Positions 1 to 8,105 of a stretch of 64,000 nt of DNA are shown here, piece by piece (the first letter of the stretch is position 1; each line of letters opens with the position of its first letter). The notes beneath the pieces are model-generated. The model was not told where the DNA came from. It ran no database searches and worked only from the letters and a program-made list of their open reading frames with translations. A program made the translations under genes and the position numbers. This DNA comes from Catenulispora yoronensis (GTDB lineage: Bacteria > Actinomycetota > Actinomycetes > Streptomycetales > Catenulisporaceae): contig NZ_BAAAQN010000013.1 in NCBI RefSeq assembly GCF_039531695.1, forward strand, positions 110,801 through 174,800. Reading direction: 5' to 3'.

Positions 1-324
1 CAGATCCCGCGCGTCGTCCACCCCGCCGTGCGAAGCCGCGTCGATCTCGATCACGTCGATCGACCCCGGCCCGCCGTTCGCCAGCTCCACGCACGACCGG
101 CAGCTCCCGCACGGCGTCGGCGTGGGCCCCTGCTCACAGTTCAGACACCGCGCCAGAATCCGCGCACTGGTGGTCTTGCCGCACCCCCGCGGCCCGCTGA
201 ACAGGTAGGCGTGGTTCACCCGGCCGTTCCGAAGCGCCTGCTGCAACGGCAGCGTGACGTGGTCCTGGCCGACGACCTCCTCGAAGGTCTCGGGCCGATA
301 GCGGCGATAGAGCGCGAGAGACAC
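1..324 (-). CDS. dnaX: DNA polymerase III subunit gamma/tau, N-terminal part (runs off the window)
   Basis: Clamp-loader ATPase of the replicative polymerase. The 108 codons present begin at a GTG and read VSLALYRRYRPETF, the classic DnaX opening. Next come the Walker A motif GPRGCGKTT (about residues 44-52) and the cysteines of the zinc module (CLNC, then CGSCRSC). The reading frame is still open at base 1, so only the first part of the AAA+ domain is in the window. The SRP RNA gene lies just upstream on the same strand, a common actinobacterial arrangement. Identification is firm; nothing can be said about the tau extension. Confidence 0.95.
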   Translation of the reverse strand, partial: MSLALYRRYRPETFEEVVGQDHVTLPLQQALRNGRVNHAYLFSGPRGCGKTTSARILARCLNCEQGPTPTPCGSCRSCVELANGGPGSIDVIEIDAASHGGVDDARDL

Positions 325-365
325 GTAGCCAAGGTATCTGCTGACACCGACATCCGGACAAAAAA

Positions 366-454
366 GGAACCCCCATGCACCCGCCAGAGCACACCGACCC
401 TTGCTGCCGTCAAGCCCTGGGGGAGTTGAGTGTGATGACGCCGCATGGGAGTCC
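366..454 (-). ncRNA. ffs: Bacterial small signal recognition particle RNA (4.5S type)
   Basis: On the minus strand the ends pair (GGACTCCCATGC with GCATGGGGGTTCC) and a T-run follows the 3' end. The apical domain IV is recognisable: CAGG and AGCA form the symmetric internal loop. Between them a three-pair stem GCU/GGC closes the tetraloop UGAC, which fits the URRC class allowed in SRP RNA. A TATATA box lies about ten bases upstream of the predicted 5' end. The RNA binds Ffh and targets membrane proteins to the Sec machinery. End positions are from pairing and could be off by a few bases. Confidence 0.85.
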
Positions 455-510
455 GAGGACAACTATATAGGAGTGCGGAGCCATCCCGAACATCGGGTAT
501 GCTTCTCGAC

Positions 511-595
511 GGAGGATTCGCCTAGTGGCCTAGGGCGCACGCTTGGAAAGCGTGTTGGGGGCAACCCCTCACGAGTTCAAATCTCGTATCCTCCG
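511..595 (+). tRNA. tRNA-Ser (anticodon GGA)
   Basis: The acceptor stem GGAGGAT pairs with ATCCTCC at 588-594. Anticodon GGA is at 545-547 in loop TTGGAAA between CACGC and GCGTG. A long variable arm (GTTGGGGGCAACCCC) and the T-arm GAGTTCAAATCTC are as expected for a class II serine tRNA. CCA is not encoded. A -10-like TATGCT lies at 498-503. Confidence 0.97.
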
Positions 596-618
596 CTTCC
601 GCCCGAGTGGGCGTACGA

Positions 619-649
619 AAGGCCCGGACAGCCACGCTGTCCGGGCCTT
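619..649 (+). terminator. Hairpin terminator after tRNA-Ser
   Basis: Near-perfect stem AAGGCCCGGACAG / CTGTCCGGGCCTT with a short loop, 24 bases beyond the tRNA. It also sits downstream of the convergent response regulator gene and may serve both. Confidence 0.75.
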
Positions 650-729
650 CGTCATTGGCGCGGCATGCGAGGTCCGGCTGCTGGCGGCCGGACATCGCGC
701 TCCGCCGACTACTCGTTCAGACGCCTCAG

Positions 730-1374
730 CTACTTGTTCAGATACGTCAGCACCGCCCGGACCCGCCGGTTGGTGTCGTCGTCGTCGAGGATGCCGAGTT
801 TGCCGAACATCGAGGTCGTGTACTTGCCCACGGCGCTCTCGCTGAGGAAGAGGCGGCGGCCGATGGCCTGGTTGGACAGGCCTTCGGCCATCAGGGCGAG
901 GACGGCTTGTTCGCGGTCGGTGAGGCGGTCCAGGTGGGTGCTCGGGGTGCTGCTGGAGAGCAGCTTCGCGATCACCGCGGGGTCCATGGCGGTGCCGCCG
1001 GCGGCCACGCGCTCCAGGGCGTCGATGAACTGGTCGGCGTCGAAGACGCTGTCCTTGAGGAGGTAGCCGATGCCGCCGGAGCCGTCGGCCAGCAGTTCGC
1101 GGGCGTAGAGCTGTTCGACGTGCTGGGACAGGATCAGGATCGGCAGTCCCGGCACCTCGGCGCGGGCGGCCAGGGCGGCGCGCAGGCCCTCGTCGGTCTG
1201 GGTCGGCGGCATGCGGACGTCGACGACGGACACGTCGGGGCGGATCTTGAGCAGCGCGTCCAGCGTCTCCGGGCCGGTGACCGCGGTGGCGACGACCTCG
1301 TGGCCGCAGGCCTCGATCAGGCGCACGAGGCCGTCGCGCAGGAGATAGAGGTCTTCGGCTACGAGGATTCGCAT
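730..1374 (-). CDS. LuxR/NarL-family response regulator
   Basis: A 214-residue two-domain DNA-binding response regulator. The receiver domain starts MRILVAED, has the phospho-acceptor Asp52 in VSVVDVRMPP, and the conserved lysine in GYLLKDS. The C-terminal LuxR-type HTH reads LTDREQAVLALMAEGLSNQAIGR, then SESAVGKYTTSMFGKLGI. The start codon overlaps the 3' end of the upstream histidine kinase gene by 16 bases, so the two are co-translated and almost certainly form a pair. Target genes are not evident; the divergent small membrane protein gene on the far side of the kinase is a candidate. Confidence 0.93.
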   Translation of the reverse strand: MRILVAEDLYLLRDGLVRLIEACGHEVVATAVTGPETLDALLKIRPDVSVVDVRMPPTQTDEGLRAALAARAEVPGLPILILSQHVEQLYARELLADGSGGIGYLLKDSVFDADQFIDALERVAAGGTAMDPAVIAKLLSSSTPSTHLDRLTDREQAVLALMAEGLSNQAIGRRLFLSESAVGKYTTSMFGKLGILDDDDTNRRVRAVLTYLNK

Positions 1375-2669
1375 GGCACCATCATGACCGCACTGGTCGG
1401 GCCGCCGGGTGGGCTGGTGATCTCCAAGGTGCCGTCGAAGACGCCGAGCCGGCGCCGCAGACCGGCCAGGCCGCCGTCGGGGCGGACCACCACGCCGCCG
1501 CGGCCGTCGTCCCAGACCTCGACGACCACGCTGGATTCGCTGCGTTTCAGGGAAATCCGCGCCCGGGTCGCCCGCGCGTGCTTCGCGGCGTTGGTCAGCA
1601 GCTCGGCGGTGCCGAAGTAGACCGCGGCCTCGATCGGCGGGTCCAGGCGCAGCGGCCGCTCCGCGGCGACCGCGACCTCCACTTCCAACGGGATGTCCAG
1701 CGCGAGGGCGCGGATCGCGTCGACGAGCCCGCGCTCGCTCAGCACCGGCGGCGCGATGCCGCGAATCAGCTCCCGGAGTTCGGCCAGCGAGGCCTTGGCG
1801 CCGGCCTGCGCCTCCCGGATCAGGGCCCGGGCCCGGTCGGGATCGGTGTCCATCAGCCGCTGCGCCGCCGTCAGCGACATGCCGAGCGCGACCAGCCGGG
1901 CCTGGGCGCCGTCGTGCAGATCCCGCTCGATCCGGCGGATCTCGGCGGCCTGGGCCACCGTCACGTCGGCCCGCTGCGCGGTCAGCTCCTCCACCCGCTC
2001 CGCCAGGGCCATCGCCGACGAGGGCCGCAGGAACCGGACCGCGACCGGCTCGACCGGCCGCCACGCGAACGGCGCGGAGCCGACCGCCACCATCAGCGCG
2101 ACCACCCCGACCACCCTGACCAGGGGCGACCCCGCCTCCGCCCCCGCCAGTCCGAACCCCGCCGCCACCGCACCGCCCGGCGGGACGGCAGCGACCAGGC
2201 CCGCGGTGAAGGGCGCGATCACCGAGAACCGCAGGTCACGCCAGTTCGCCGGATCGAGCCAGCGCACCCGCCATTTCTGGTCCATGACGGCGTCCCGGCG
2301 AGTGCGCTCGTAGGAGAAGCCGTTCCACCAGTAGCCCGTGGCCATCCGCGTCACCGGCCCGGCCTCCCGGTACCCGGAGGGGATCACGGTCCCGGTCCAG
2401 CGCGCGACGAGGTACCGGACAGCCCTGCACACCGGACGCGCCAGAACCGGCGTGCCCACGGCCACGATCACCACCGGGACGAGCCACGACCACGGATTGG
2501 CCACACCCCACCAGATCCCCAGCACCACCGCGCCGCCCCACAACACCGGTATCGCCAGACAGACAGCCGCCACCGCACACGCCCGCACAAACCCCGCGCC
2601 GATCAGCACCCCGATTCGCAGCCCGGTCCGCACCACCCACCCGACCGACCCCGCACCCGACTGCTTCAT
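1359..2669 (-). CDS. Sensor histidine kinase (HisKA_3 type)
   Basis: A 436-residue membrane kinase paired with the overlapping response regulator. The N-terminal part has several hydrophobic helices (about residues 15-80 and 150-205) resembling the sensor domain common in actinobacterial NarL-type kinases. The dimerisation box RIERDLHDGAQARL carries the phospho-accepting histidine. The ATPase domain has the N box ELLTNAAKHA, the G1 box DDGRGG and the G2 box GGLAGL. The ATG chosen has GGAGGG about ten bases upstream; an in-frame start 21 codons earlier lacks this. The signal sensed is unknown. Confidence 0.92.
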   Translation of the reverse strand: MKQSGAGSVGWVVRTGLRIGVLIGAGFVRACAVAAVCLAIPVLWGGAVVLGIWWGVANPWSWLVPVVIVAVGTPVLARPVCRAVRYLVARWTGTVIPSGYREAGPVTRMATGYWWNGFSYERTRRDAVMDQKWRVRWLDPANWRDLRFSVIAPFTAGLVAAVPPGGAVAAGFGLAGAEAGSPLVRVVGVVALMVAVGSAPFAWRPVEPVAVRFLRPSSAMALAERVEELTAQRADVTVAQAAEIRRIERDLHDGAQARLVALGMSLTAAQRLMDTDPDRARALIREAQAGAKASLAELRELIRGIAPPVLSERGLVDAIRALALDIPLEVEVAVAAERPLRLDPPIEAAVYFGTAELLTNAAKHARATRARISLKRSESSVVVEVWDDGRGGVVVRPDGGLAGLRRRLGVFDGTLEITSPPGGPTSAVMMVPCESS

Positions 2670-2842
2670 TCCTTGATCCCTCCGCTCTCGACGATGCTCC
2701 CACTGTGCGTGCCGCAGAGCCCGCATCCGCACAGTTCAGACCGAGAGTGGGTCCAGCCCCACCCGGGTGTGTGGCCAGACGCATACCGCGCTGATCCGCC
2801 GCTTCCTACCGTTGAGATCACCAACGACACGGAGGAGAAATC

Positions 2843-3304
2843 ATGACGAGCAAGACGGCGACCGCGATCCCGACCACGACCACGACCACGACCATCACCG
2901 CGACCACCGCAACCACTGCGGCCACCACGGCCACCACGGCCTTCGAGACCATCAAGAAGTACGTGGTCCTCTTCGGCGCGATCAGCGCGATCGTCCTCGG
3001 CACAGTCGCCGTGATGTCCTTCACCCACCACACCGTGACCACGTTCATGTGGGTCCGCGGCGGCATCCTCCTGGCGATCGCACCGATGCTCCACCGGTTC
3101 GCCACCAAGGCTTCCGAGGGCTCCCCCGCAGCCCTCGACCACATCCGCACCCTGGCGACGGTCATGCCGATCGCGCTCATCGGCGTCGACCTGATCCCCG
3201 GTCTGTGCCCGGCCTGGTACGCCGTCCTCCAGGGCCTGTCCGCCCTGGCACTGGTCGCGGTCGCCATCATTACCCGCAGTGCCGCGGTGCGTGACGCCGC
3301 CTAG
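2843..3304 (+). CDS. Small membrane protein with threonine-rich N-terminus
   Basis: A 153-residue protein of unknown function. After MTSKTATAIP comes a tract of about 25 residues made almost only of Thr and Ala, coded by imperfect ACC repeats. About four hydrophobic helices follow (around residues 45-65, 70-85, 108-124 and 127-145). A good ribosome site (GGAGGAG) precedes the ATG. It is transcribed divergently from the two-component pair, so it may be a target of that system, but this is only positional. No catalytic motif seen. Confidence 0.7.
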   Translation: MTSKTATAIPTTTTTTTITATTATTAATTATTAFETIKKYVVLFGAISAIVLGTVAVMSFTHHTVTTFMWVRGGILLAIAPMLHRFATKASEGSPAALDHIRTLATVMPIALIGVDLIPGLCPAWYAVLQGLSALALVAVAIITRSAAVRDAA

Positions 3305-3320
3305 GGTTCTAAAACACGCT

Positions 3321-3818
3321 CTAGACCGCCAAACGCTTGAAGAAGCCCTCAAGCTTGCCCATCATCCGGTCGATCTGTTGCTCAACGCTTAGCGTCTCCG
3401 CCATACGGGCGTCACGGCCGGGCGACTTGGTTCCACGGATATATAGAGAACACGACAGGTCCGTACACATATAGAGGCCGACAGAGTTGCCCTGGCGACC
3501 CGGGTCGCCCGCCTTGCGACCGGTCATCAGCGCGACGCCGCCGCCCTGATGCGTGGTGAAGCACAGCGAGCACAGGTTCCGGCGCAGGAAATCCTTGCGG
3601 GTAGTGGCAGTGCGAAGGGCGATGCCGATCAGGTCGTCGTCGCCGCGCGGCGCGACGAGGTAGGCGCGGTCGGGAGCTCCAAGGTCGCGCCAGCCCAGGA
3701 AGTCCAGGTCCGGCCACGGCGTGGCGGTCAGATCACGAGGCATCGGGATGCGCGAGGCCTCACCCTGGGTGCAGTTGGCGAAGCTGGCGCGGATCTCGTC
3801 TTCAGTCGCGGAGCGCAT
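3321..3818 (-). CDS. FBP-domain zinc-finger protein
   Basis: A 165-residue protein of the actinobacterial family annotated as FBP (elongation-factor-G-binding/fibronectin-binding treble clef). The C-terminal half has two cysteine pairs, CSLC and CTDLSC, separated by the expected loop with QGGGVALMTGRKAG and GNSVGLYMC, and ends in a short helical tail. The family name is historical and the cellular role in actinomycetes is uncertain; ribosome-associated binding is one suggestion. It stands alone, convergent with the threonine-rich membrane protein gene. Confidence 0.75.
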   Translation of the reverse strand: MRSATEDEIRASFANCTQGEASRIPMPRDLTATPWPDLDFLGWRDLGAPDRAYLVAPRGDDDLIGIALRTATTRKDFLRRNLCSLCFTTHQGGGVALMTGRKAGDPGRQGNSVGLYMCTDLSCSLYIRGTKSPGRDARMAETLSVEQQIDRMMGKLEGFFKRLAV

Positions 3819-3878
3819 GAGATCGAGCTAACCCCGCTTGATCGTCTCGGTAAAGGGGATATCGCGGGCGAATGTCCA

Positions 3879-3910
3879 AGGGCCTCGGACGGAAACCCGT
3901 CCGAGGCCCT
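3879..3910 (-). terminator. Hairpin terminator below the sigma-factor operon
   Basis: Perfect 14-bp stem AGGGCCTCGGACGG / CCGTCCGAGGCCCT with loop AAAC, just past the stop of the membrane protein gene 3935-5371. No strong T-run follows. Confidence 0.7.
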
Positions 3911-3934
3911 GGGCCATGGCGCCGAAGCACTCGG

Positions 3935-5371
3935 TCACTTCACCAGCGCGACCACCTGAGCGGCGATATCGGCCAGCTGCGTGCGACTCGCCGCCGCGCT
4001 GAACTGCCCCACCGTCAGTAGCGGATCGTCCGTGGTCACCGGATTTGAGGAGTCGCCGGTGGCGGAGACGGTCGACAGCATGAAGTCCACCGCGGGCTGA
4101 CTGGCGTCGTCGGGCAGGTACCAGTACTGGAAGTCGGTCGGCTTGCGGGACGTACCCGTCTTCCCGTCGCCGTTGGACACCATCGACCAGGTCAGCACCC
4201 GGCCTCCGGGCACCGCGTGCTGCTCGCAGTTCTGCGCCTCGGCCGCACTGGGGCAGGCCTGGGCCAGCGTGAAGGGCGTATGTTCCCGCTCCACGGTCGA
4301 GATCTGCAGCGTGTTGTCGCCGGACGGCCCGGTGAGGAGCATCGTCGCCCCACCGGGCTGGACATACACCCTCGGCTCCACCCCGGGCGGCAGCACCGGC
4401 TTCATCAGGCCGGAGAGCCGGCGGTTGACGTCGTCGACCGCCTGCACGGCCTCCGGCGAGGCGGCGGACTTCCCGTCCAGCAAGGTCTCGACCTTGTCGA
4501 TCCCCGGACGGACGGCCAACGCGGCGAAGGCGTCGGCGGAGAACTGCACCCCCTTCGCGTTGAAGCCGTCCTTCACCGGTGCCACCGGCGGCCACGCCTC
4601 GGTCCATCCGACCGGGGCCTTCTCCAGGTACTGAGGCACCGCGACGGCCGTGGCCTGGCGGAACTGGAGGTACTGGGCGCTCCGGTCGTTGGGGATGAAC
4701 GTCATCCAGACCTCGCGGCCCACGATCTGGTTGGAGGTACCGGGCTTGAGCGAGTCCTGGAGCCCCCCGGAGGCGTCGGCAGCCGTGTGGCTGACGTCGT
4801 TGACGTACACCGTCCCGCCCGAGACCTTGTGGACGTCGCAGGTGCCGACCTGGAGACAGCCCGTCATCCGGTCCTGGTCGGGGATCCAATCCACCGTGCC
4901 GCCGGTCGCGCTCAGCCTCGTCGTACCGTCCGGCCCGGTCAGCAGGAAGGTGTTCTGGCTCAGCACCATGTAGTCCGACGGCGCCGGCCGGACGGTGACC
5001 CCGGCCGGCAGCAGCGGCTGCAACAGAACCGGCAGCCGCGTCCGGACGTCCTGCACCTTGTCGGCCTCGTCGGTGGCCTGCTCGGCCACCGATCGGGGGG
5101 GCGAGGCGTTCGCCGTACCCGACGCGCCCGCCGTCCTGCTCCGGCCCTCCCCGCCGGTCCCGGCCACCACCGCGAACGTCCCGACCACCGCCACCACGCT
5201 CAGCGCGGTGCCGCCGACGGCGAACACCCGGTTGCGGCGGCGCGCGGAGTCCCCGCGGGCGATGGACCCGCTCGCGAGGTCCCGCAACGGCGGCTCGGCG
5301 ACGCCGAAGGCCGTGCCGAGCACCCCGCGCACCGCGGCGTCCTCGCTTGCTTCGAAATCTTCGATGTCCAT
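3935..5371 (-). CDS. Single-pass membrane protein encoded with a SigE-family sigma factor
   Basis: A 478-residue protein with a short cytoplasmic N-terminus (MDIEDFEASEDAAVRG), one membrane segment (about residues 47-69, RVFAVGGTALSVVAVVGTF) and a large extracytoplasmic domain. The latter seems to contain two similar parts, each with VRTRLPVLLQPLLPAGVTV- or VNRRLSGLMKPVLPPGVEP-like segments. It lies 30 bases downstream of the sigma gene, the usual place for an anti-sigma or modulator, but the cytoplasmic part has no zinc-binding HxxxCxxC motif. I call it a putative membrane regulator; function is inferred from position only. Confidence 0.65.
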   Translation of the reverse strand: MDIEDFEASEDAAVRGVLGTAFGVAEPPLRDLASGSIARGDSARRRNRVFAVGGTALSVVAVVGTFAVVAGTGGEGRSRTAGASGTANASPPRSVAEQATDEADKVQDVRTRLPVLLQPLLPAGVTVRPAPSDYMVLSQNTFLLTGPDGTTRLSATGGTVDWIPDQDRMTGCLQVGTCDVHKVSGGTVYVNDVSHTAADASGGLQDSLKPGTSNQIVGREVWMTFIPNDRSAQYLQFRQATAVAVPQYLEKAPVGWTEAWPPVAPVKDGFNAKGVQFSADAFAALAVRPGIDKVETLLDGKSAASPEAVQAVDDVNRRLSGLMKPVLPPGVEPRVYVQPGGATMLLTGPSGDNTLQISTVEREHTPFTLAQACPSAAEAQNCEQHAVPGGRVLTWSMVSNGDGKTGTSRKPTDFQYWYLPDDASQPAVDFMLSTVSATGDSSNPVTTDDPLLTVGQFSAAASRTQLADIAAQVVALVK

Positions 5372-5401
5372 GCTCAGTCGTTTCCTCGATCCTGCTCAGC
5401 C

Positions 5402-5929
5402 TCAGCCGGAGGGCGTCCGGGCGAGATCGGCCAACCGCACCCGCAACAACCCCAGCCCCCGGCTGGCCATGCTTTTCACCGAGCCCGGGGCGAGGTCGAG
5501 GATCTCCGCGGTCTGTTCCACGCTCATGTCCTCCCAATACCGCAGCACCACGACGGCGCGGGTGCGGGGCGGGAGTCGCGCGAGCGCTTCGAGGACCGTG
5601 AGGCGGGTGTCGGTGGAGTCGCCACGGGCCGCCGGCTCCGGGAGATGTGCCACGGGCACCATGTCAAGGTGCTTCTTCCGGGAGTCCAGATAGCAGCGGA
5701 AGACCACTCGGCTGGCGTAAGCATGCGGATTGTCCGCGGCGCGGACCCGGTGCCAGTGCCGATAGATGCGGTCGAACGCGATCTGGACGAGATCCTCTGC
5801 GAAATGCCAGTCGCCGCAGAGCAGGTAGGCCGATCGCCGCAAATGGCTCTGGCTCGCCACGGCGAACTCGCGGAACTCCTCCCGGTGGTCGGGACGGTCC
5901 GTGCCGCGGCTTCCCTTGTTCAGTCTCAC
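5402..5929 (-). CDS. SigE-family RNA polymerase sigma factor
   Basis: A 175-residue ECF-type sigma factor. Region 2 reads HLRRSAYLLCGDWHFAEDLVQIAFDRIYRHW; region 4 reads LARLPPRTRAVVVLRYWEDMSVEQTAEILDLAPGSVKS, the SigE-family signature. The GTG start (VRLNKGSRG) gives the usual family length; a GTG 38 codons upstream is also open and cannot be excluded. It is followed after 30 bases by a membrane protein gene, together forming a likely sigma/modulator operon. Confidence 0.88.
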   Translation of the reverse strand: MRLNKGSRGTDRPDHREEFREFAVASQSHLRRSAYLLCGDWHFAEDLVQIAFDRIYRHWHRVRAADNPHAYASRVVFRCYLDSRKKHLDMVPVAHLPEPAARGDSTDTRLTVLEALARLPPRTRAVVVLRYWEDMSVEQTAEILDLAPGSVKSMASRGLGLLRVRLADLARTPSG

Positions 5930-6107
5930 ATCCCTGTCGACTCCCGTGATCGCGGAGCGGGTTCGTACGCCGTCCTTAATTTTTCCGCCGAGGCCGTTTT
6001 CCCACCACAGCCCGGAGATCACCGTCCGGCCCCGTACGGTCACGATTTTGTGTCCTCTTTGCCGACCGACGGACGCCTTCCCGGGGTGCTCCGGCTACCC
6101 TGGTGCA

Positions 6108-6404
6108 GTGATCTTCAAGCGCATCGGCGAAGGGCGGCCGTACCCCGACCACGGACGCTCCTTCAAGGAGTGGGCCGAGGTGGCCCCGCGCCAGATCCGC
6201 TTGGACCAGCTCATCACCACCAAACGCCACCTGGACCTGGACGCGCTGCTGTCCCAGGACTCCACGTTCTACGGCGACCTGTTCGCGCACGTCGTGCACT
6301 GGCGGGGCGGCTACTACCTGGAGGACGGCCTGCACCGCGCGGTGCGCGCCGCGCTCCAGCAGCGGACGGTGCTGCACGCCCGAGTACTGGACCTCGACGA
6401 GTGA
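6108..6404 (+). CDS. Small conserved protein with a ParB-like DGLHRA motif
   Basis: A 98-residue protein beginning at GTG (VIFKRIGEGRPYPDHG). The middle and end (IRLDQLITTKRHLDLDAL, then YYLEDGLHRAVRAALQQ) have the layout of a ParB/Srx-type fold: a substrate-naming strand, then a D-G-x-H-R motif that in ParB-like proteins contacts a nucleotide. Similar actinobacterial proteins have been annotated loosely as antitoxins; I see no toxin partner. Its stop overlaps the start of the next gene (GTGA), so the two are translationally coupled. Confidence 0.6.
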   Translation: MIFKRIGEGRPYPDHGRSFKEWAEVAPRQIRLDQLITTKRHLDLDALLSQDSTFYGDLFAHVVHWRGGYYLEDGLHRAVRAALQQRTVLHARVLDLDE

Positions 6405-6697
6405 AGGGCCGCATAGTCACGCTCTCCGCGGTGCTCGTCGTGGTCGCGCTGCTCGGCGGCGCGCTGTGGTTCGCGAATCGGCCGGGGCCCTCGGCGGCGA
6501 AGGCCGGGGACTGCATCACCGCCCCGCTCAAGGGCGGCTTCAAGAAGGTCGGCTGCGACGCCGGGAACGCGGCGTTCAAGGTGGCGGCGGCGTTGTCGAC
6601 CGGCGACAGCAACGGCTGCGACGCCTACCCGAACGTGATCATGTCGGTGGTCGACAAGGCGGGCACCAAGACGCTGTGCCTGGCCGCCGCCAAATAA
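6401..6697 (+). CDS. LppU/SCO3897-like membrane-anchored protein
   Basis: A 98-residue protein with one N-terminal membrane segment (about residues 5-23, VTLSAVLVVVALLGGALWF). It is followed by a small exported domain with three cysteines in the pattern GDC, VGC and LCL plus a fourth in NGCDAYP. This matches the LppU-type domain common in actinobacterial lipoproteins and likely forms disulfides outside the membrane. There is no lipobox cysteine, so it is a signal-anchor protein. Start and stop overlap with the upstream DGLHRA gene. Function unknown. Confidence 0.6.
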   Translation: MKGRIVTLSAVLVVVALLGGALWFANRPGPSAAKAGDCITAPLKGGFKKVGCDAGNAAFKVAAALSTGDSNGCDAYPNVIMSVVDKAGTKTLCLAAAK

Positions 6698-6800
6698 CCC
6701 GCCATCCGCCGAATAACCCGCGCGCCGCGCGCACCACGACCCCGGCGGCCCCCGGCCCATCGGCGGGCGTCCGCCATCCTCCTGACGCTACGCTGCGAAG

Positions 6801-8105
6801 ATGCACGATCTCCGGGAGTTGCTGAAGTCCGGGCTGTTCCGGCGACTGTTCGGGACCCGCCTGGTCGGCCAGTTCGGCGACGGCGTGTTCCAAGTGGCTC
6901 TCGCCGCCTTCGTCGTGTTCTCCCCGGAAAAGGAGGCGACGGCCGGCGACGTGGCCGAGGCCTTCGCCCTGCTGCTGATCCCGTTCACCGTCATCGGCCC
7001 GTTCGCCGGCGTCTTCCTGGACCGCTGGCGCCGCCGCCAGGTGCTGCTGTACGCCAACCTGCTGCGCGCCGGCATCGTGCTGGTCGTGGCCACCCAGGTC
7101 CTCGCCGGCGACAGCGGTCCCCTGTTCTACACCTCCGCGCTGGCGGTCCTCAGCTGCAACCGCTTCATCCTCGCCGGACTGTCCGCCGCGCTTCCACAGG
7201 CTGTGGACAACGAACGGCTCATCGTCGCCAACGCCGTGTCCCCCACCGCCGGGACGATCGCGGCGACCCTAGGCGGCGCGGTCGGCGTCGCGGTCCGCGC
7301 CCTGGTGGGGGACGGCGACGGCGCGAACGCGCTCATCCTCGTCATCGCGGCGGTCCTCTATATGGGGGGCTCGTTCGTGGCGCGCTCCATGCCGCGGGAC
7401 GCCCTCGGCCCCGACGAGCGCCCCGGCGCCTCCACCTGGAGCGAGCTGAAGATCGTCGCACGCGGTCTGTGGCAAGGCCTGGAGCACCTGAGGGAACGCA
7501 AGCCCGCGGCCGCGGCGCTGGCGGCGATCACCGCCAACCGGTTCTGCTACGGCCTGACCACGATCATGGTCCTGCTCTTGTTCCGCAACACTTTCAACGA
7601 TTCGCACGACACCAACGCCGGCCTGCGCGGTTTCGGCGCCGCGGTCGGGATCTCCGGGGTCGGTTTCTTCATCTCCGCGGTCGCCACTCCGGTCGTCCTG
7701 CGCCACCTCCGCCTGTCGACCTGGATCACGGTATGCATGATCGGTTCAGGGATCTCGCTGGCGGCGTCGGCCTCGTGGTTCCAGGTCGTCCCGCTGATGA
7801 TCGGCGCGCTGGTCCAGGGATTCCTCGCCCAGGGTCAGAAGATCTGCACCGACACGCTGGTGCAGCGCAACATCGACGACGCCTATAGGGGACGCGTCTT
7901 CTCCATCTACGACATGCTTTTCAACGGAGCCTTCGTGGCGGCGGCCGCGGTGGCGGCCGCCGCGCTTCCTCCGTCAGGAAAATCCCTGACGCTCGTCTGG
8001 GGGACCGTCGCCGTGTACGCGATCGGCGGAATCGCTTACGCCTGGTTCCGCTCCGCCTCGCGCTCGGCCCACCAGGACCGCAATTCGGCGACCGCCGTGT
8101 CGTGA
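6801..8105 (+). CDS. MFS transporter (MFS_3-like exporter family)
   Basis: A 434-residue protein with about twelve hydrophobic helices. It opens LFRRLFGTRLVGQFGDGVFQVAL, typical of the MFS_3 group, and carries the loop motif FLDRWRRRQVLLYANLLRAG between helices 2 and 3. Another conserved stretch is GQKICTDTLVQRNIDDAYRGRVFSIYDMLFN. Substrate is unknown. Its 3' end overlaps the convergent CCA-adding enzyme gene by 70 bases. Confidence 0.88.
   Translation: MHDLRELLKSGLFRRLFGTRLVGQFGDGVFQVALAAFVVFSPEKEATAGDVAEAFALLLIPFTVIGPFAGVFLDRWRRRQVLLYANLLRAGIVLVVATQVLAGDSGPLFYTSALAVLSCNRFILAGLSAALPQAVDNERLIVANAVSPTAGTIAATLGGAVGVAVRALVGDGDGANALILVIAAVLYMGGSFVARSMPRDALGPDERPGASTWSELKIVARGLWQGLEHLRERKPAAAALAAITANRFCYGLTTIMVLLLFRNTFNDSHDTNAGLRGFGAAVGISGVGFFISAVATPVVLRHLRLSTWITVCMIGSGISLAASASWFQVVPLMIGALVQGFLAQGQKICTDTLVQRNIDDAYRGRVFSIYDMLFNGAFVAAAAVAAAALPPSGKSLTLVWGTVAVYAIGGIAYAWFRSASRSAHQDRNSATAVS

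Noticed and set aside
6108..6404. Toxin-antitoxin antitoxin
   Set aside because: No toxin-like gene is adjacent; the coupled neighbour is a membrane-anchored LppU-like protein.
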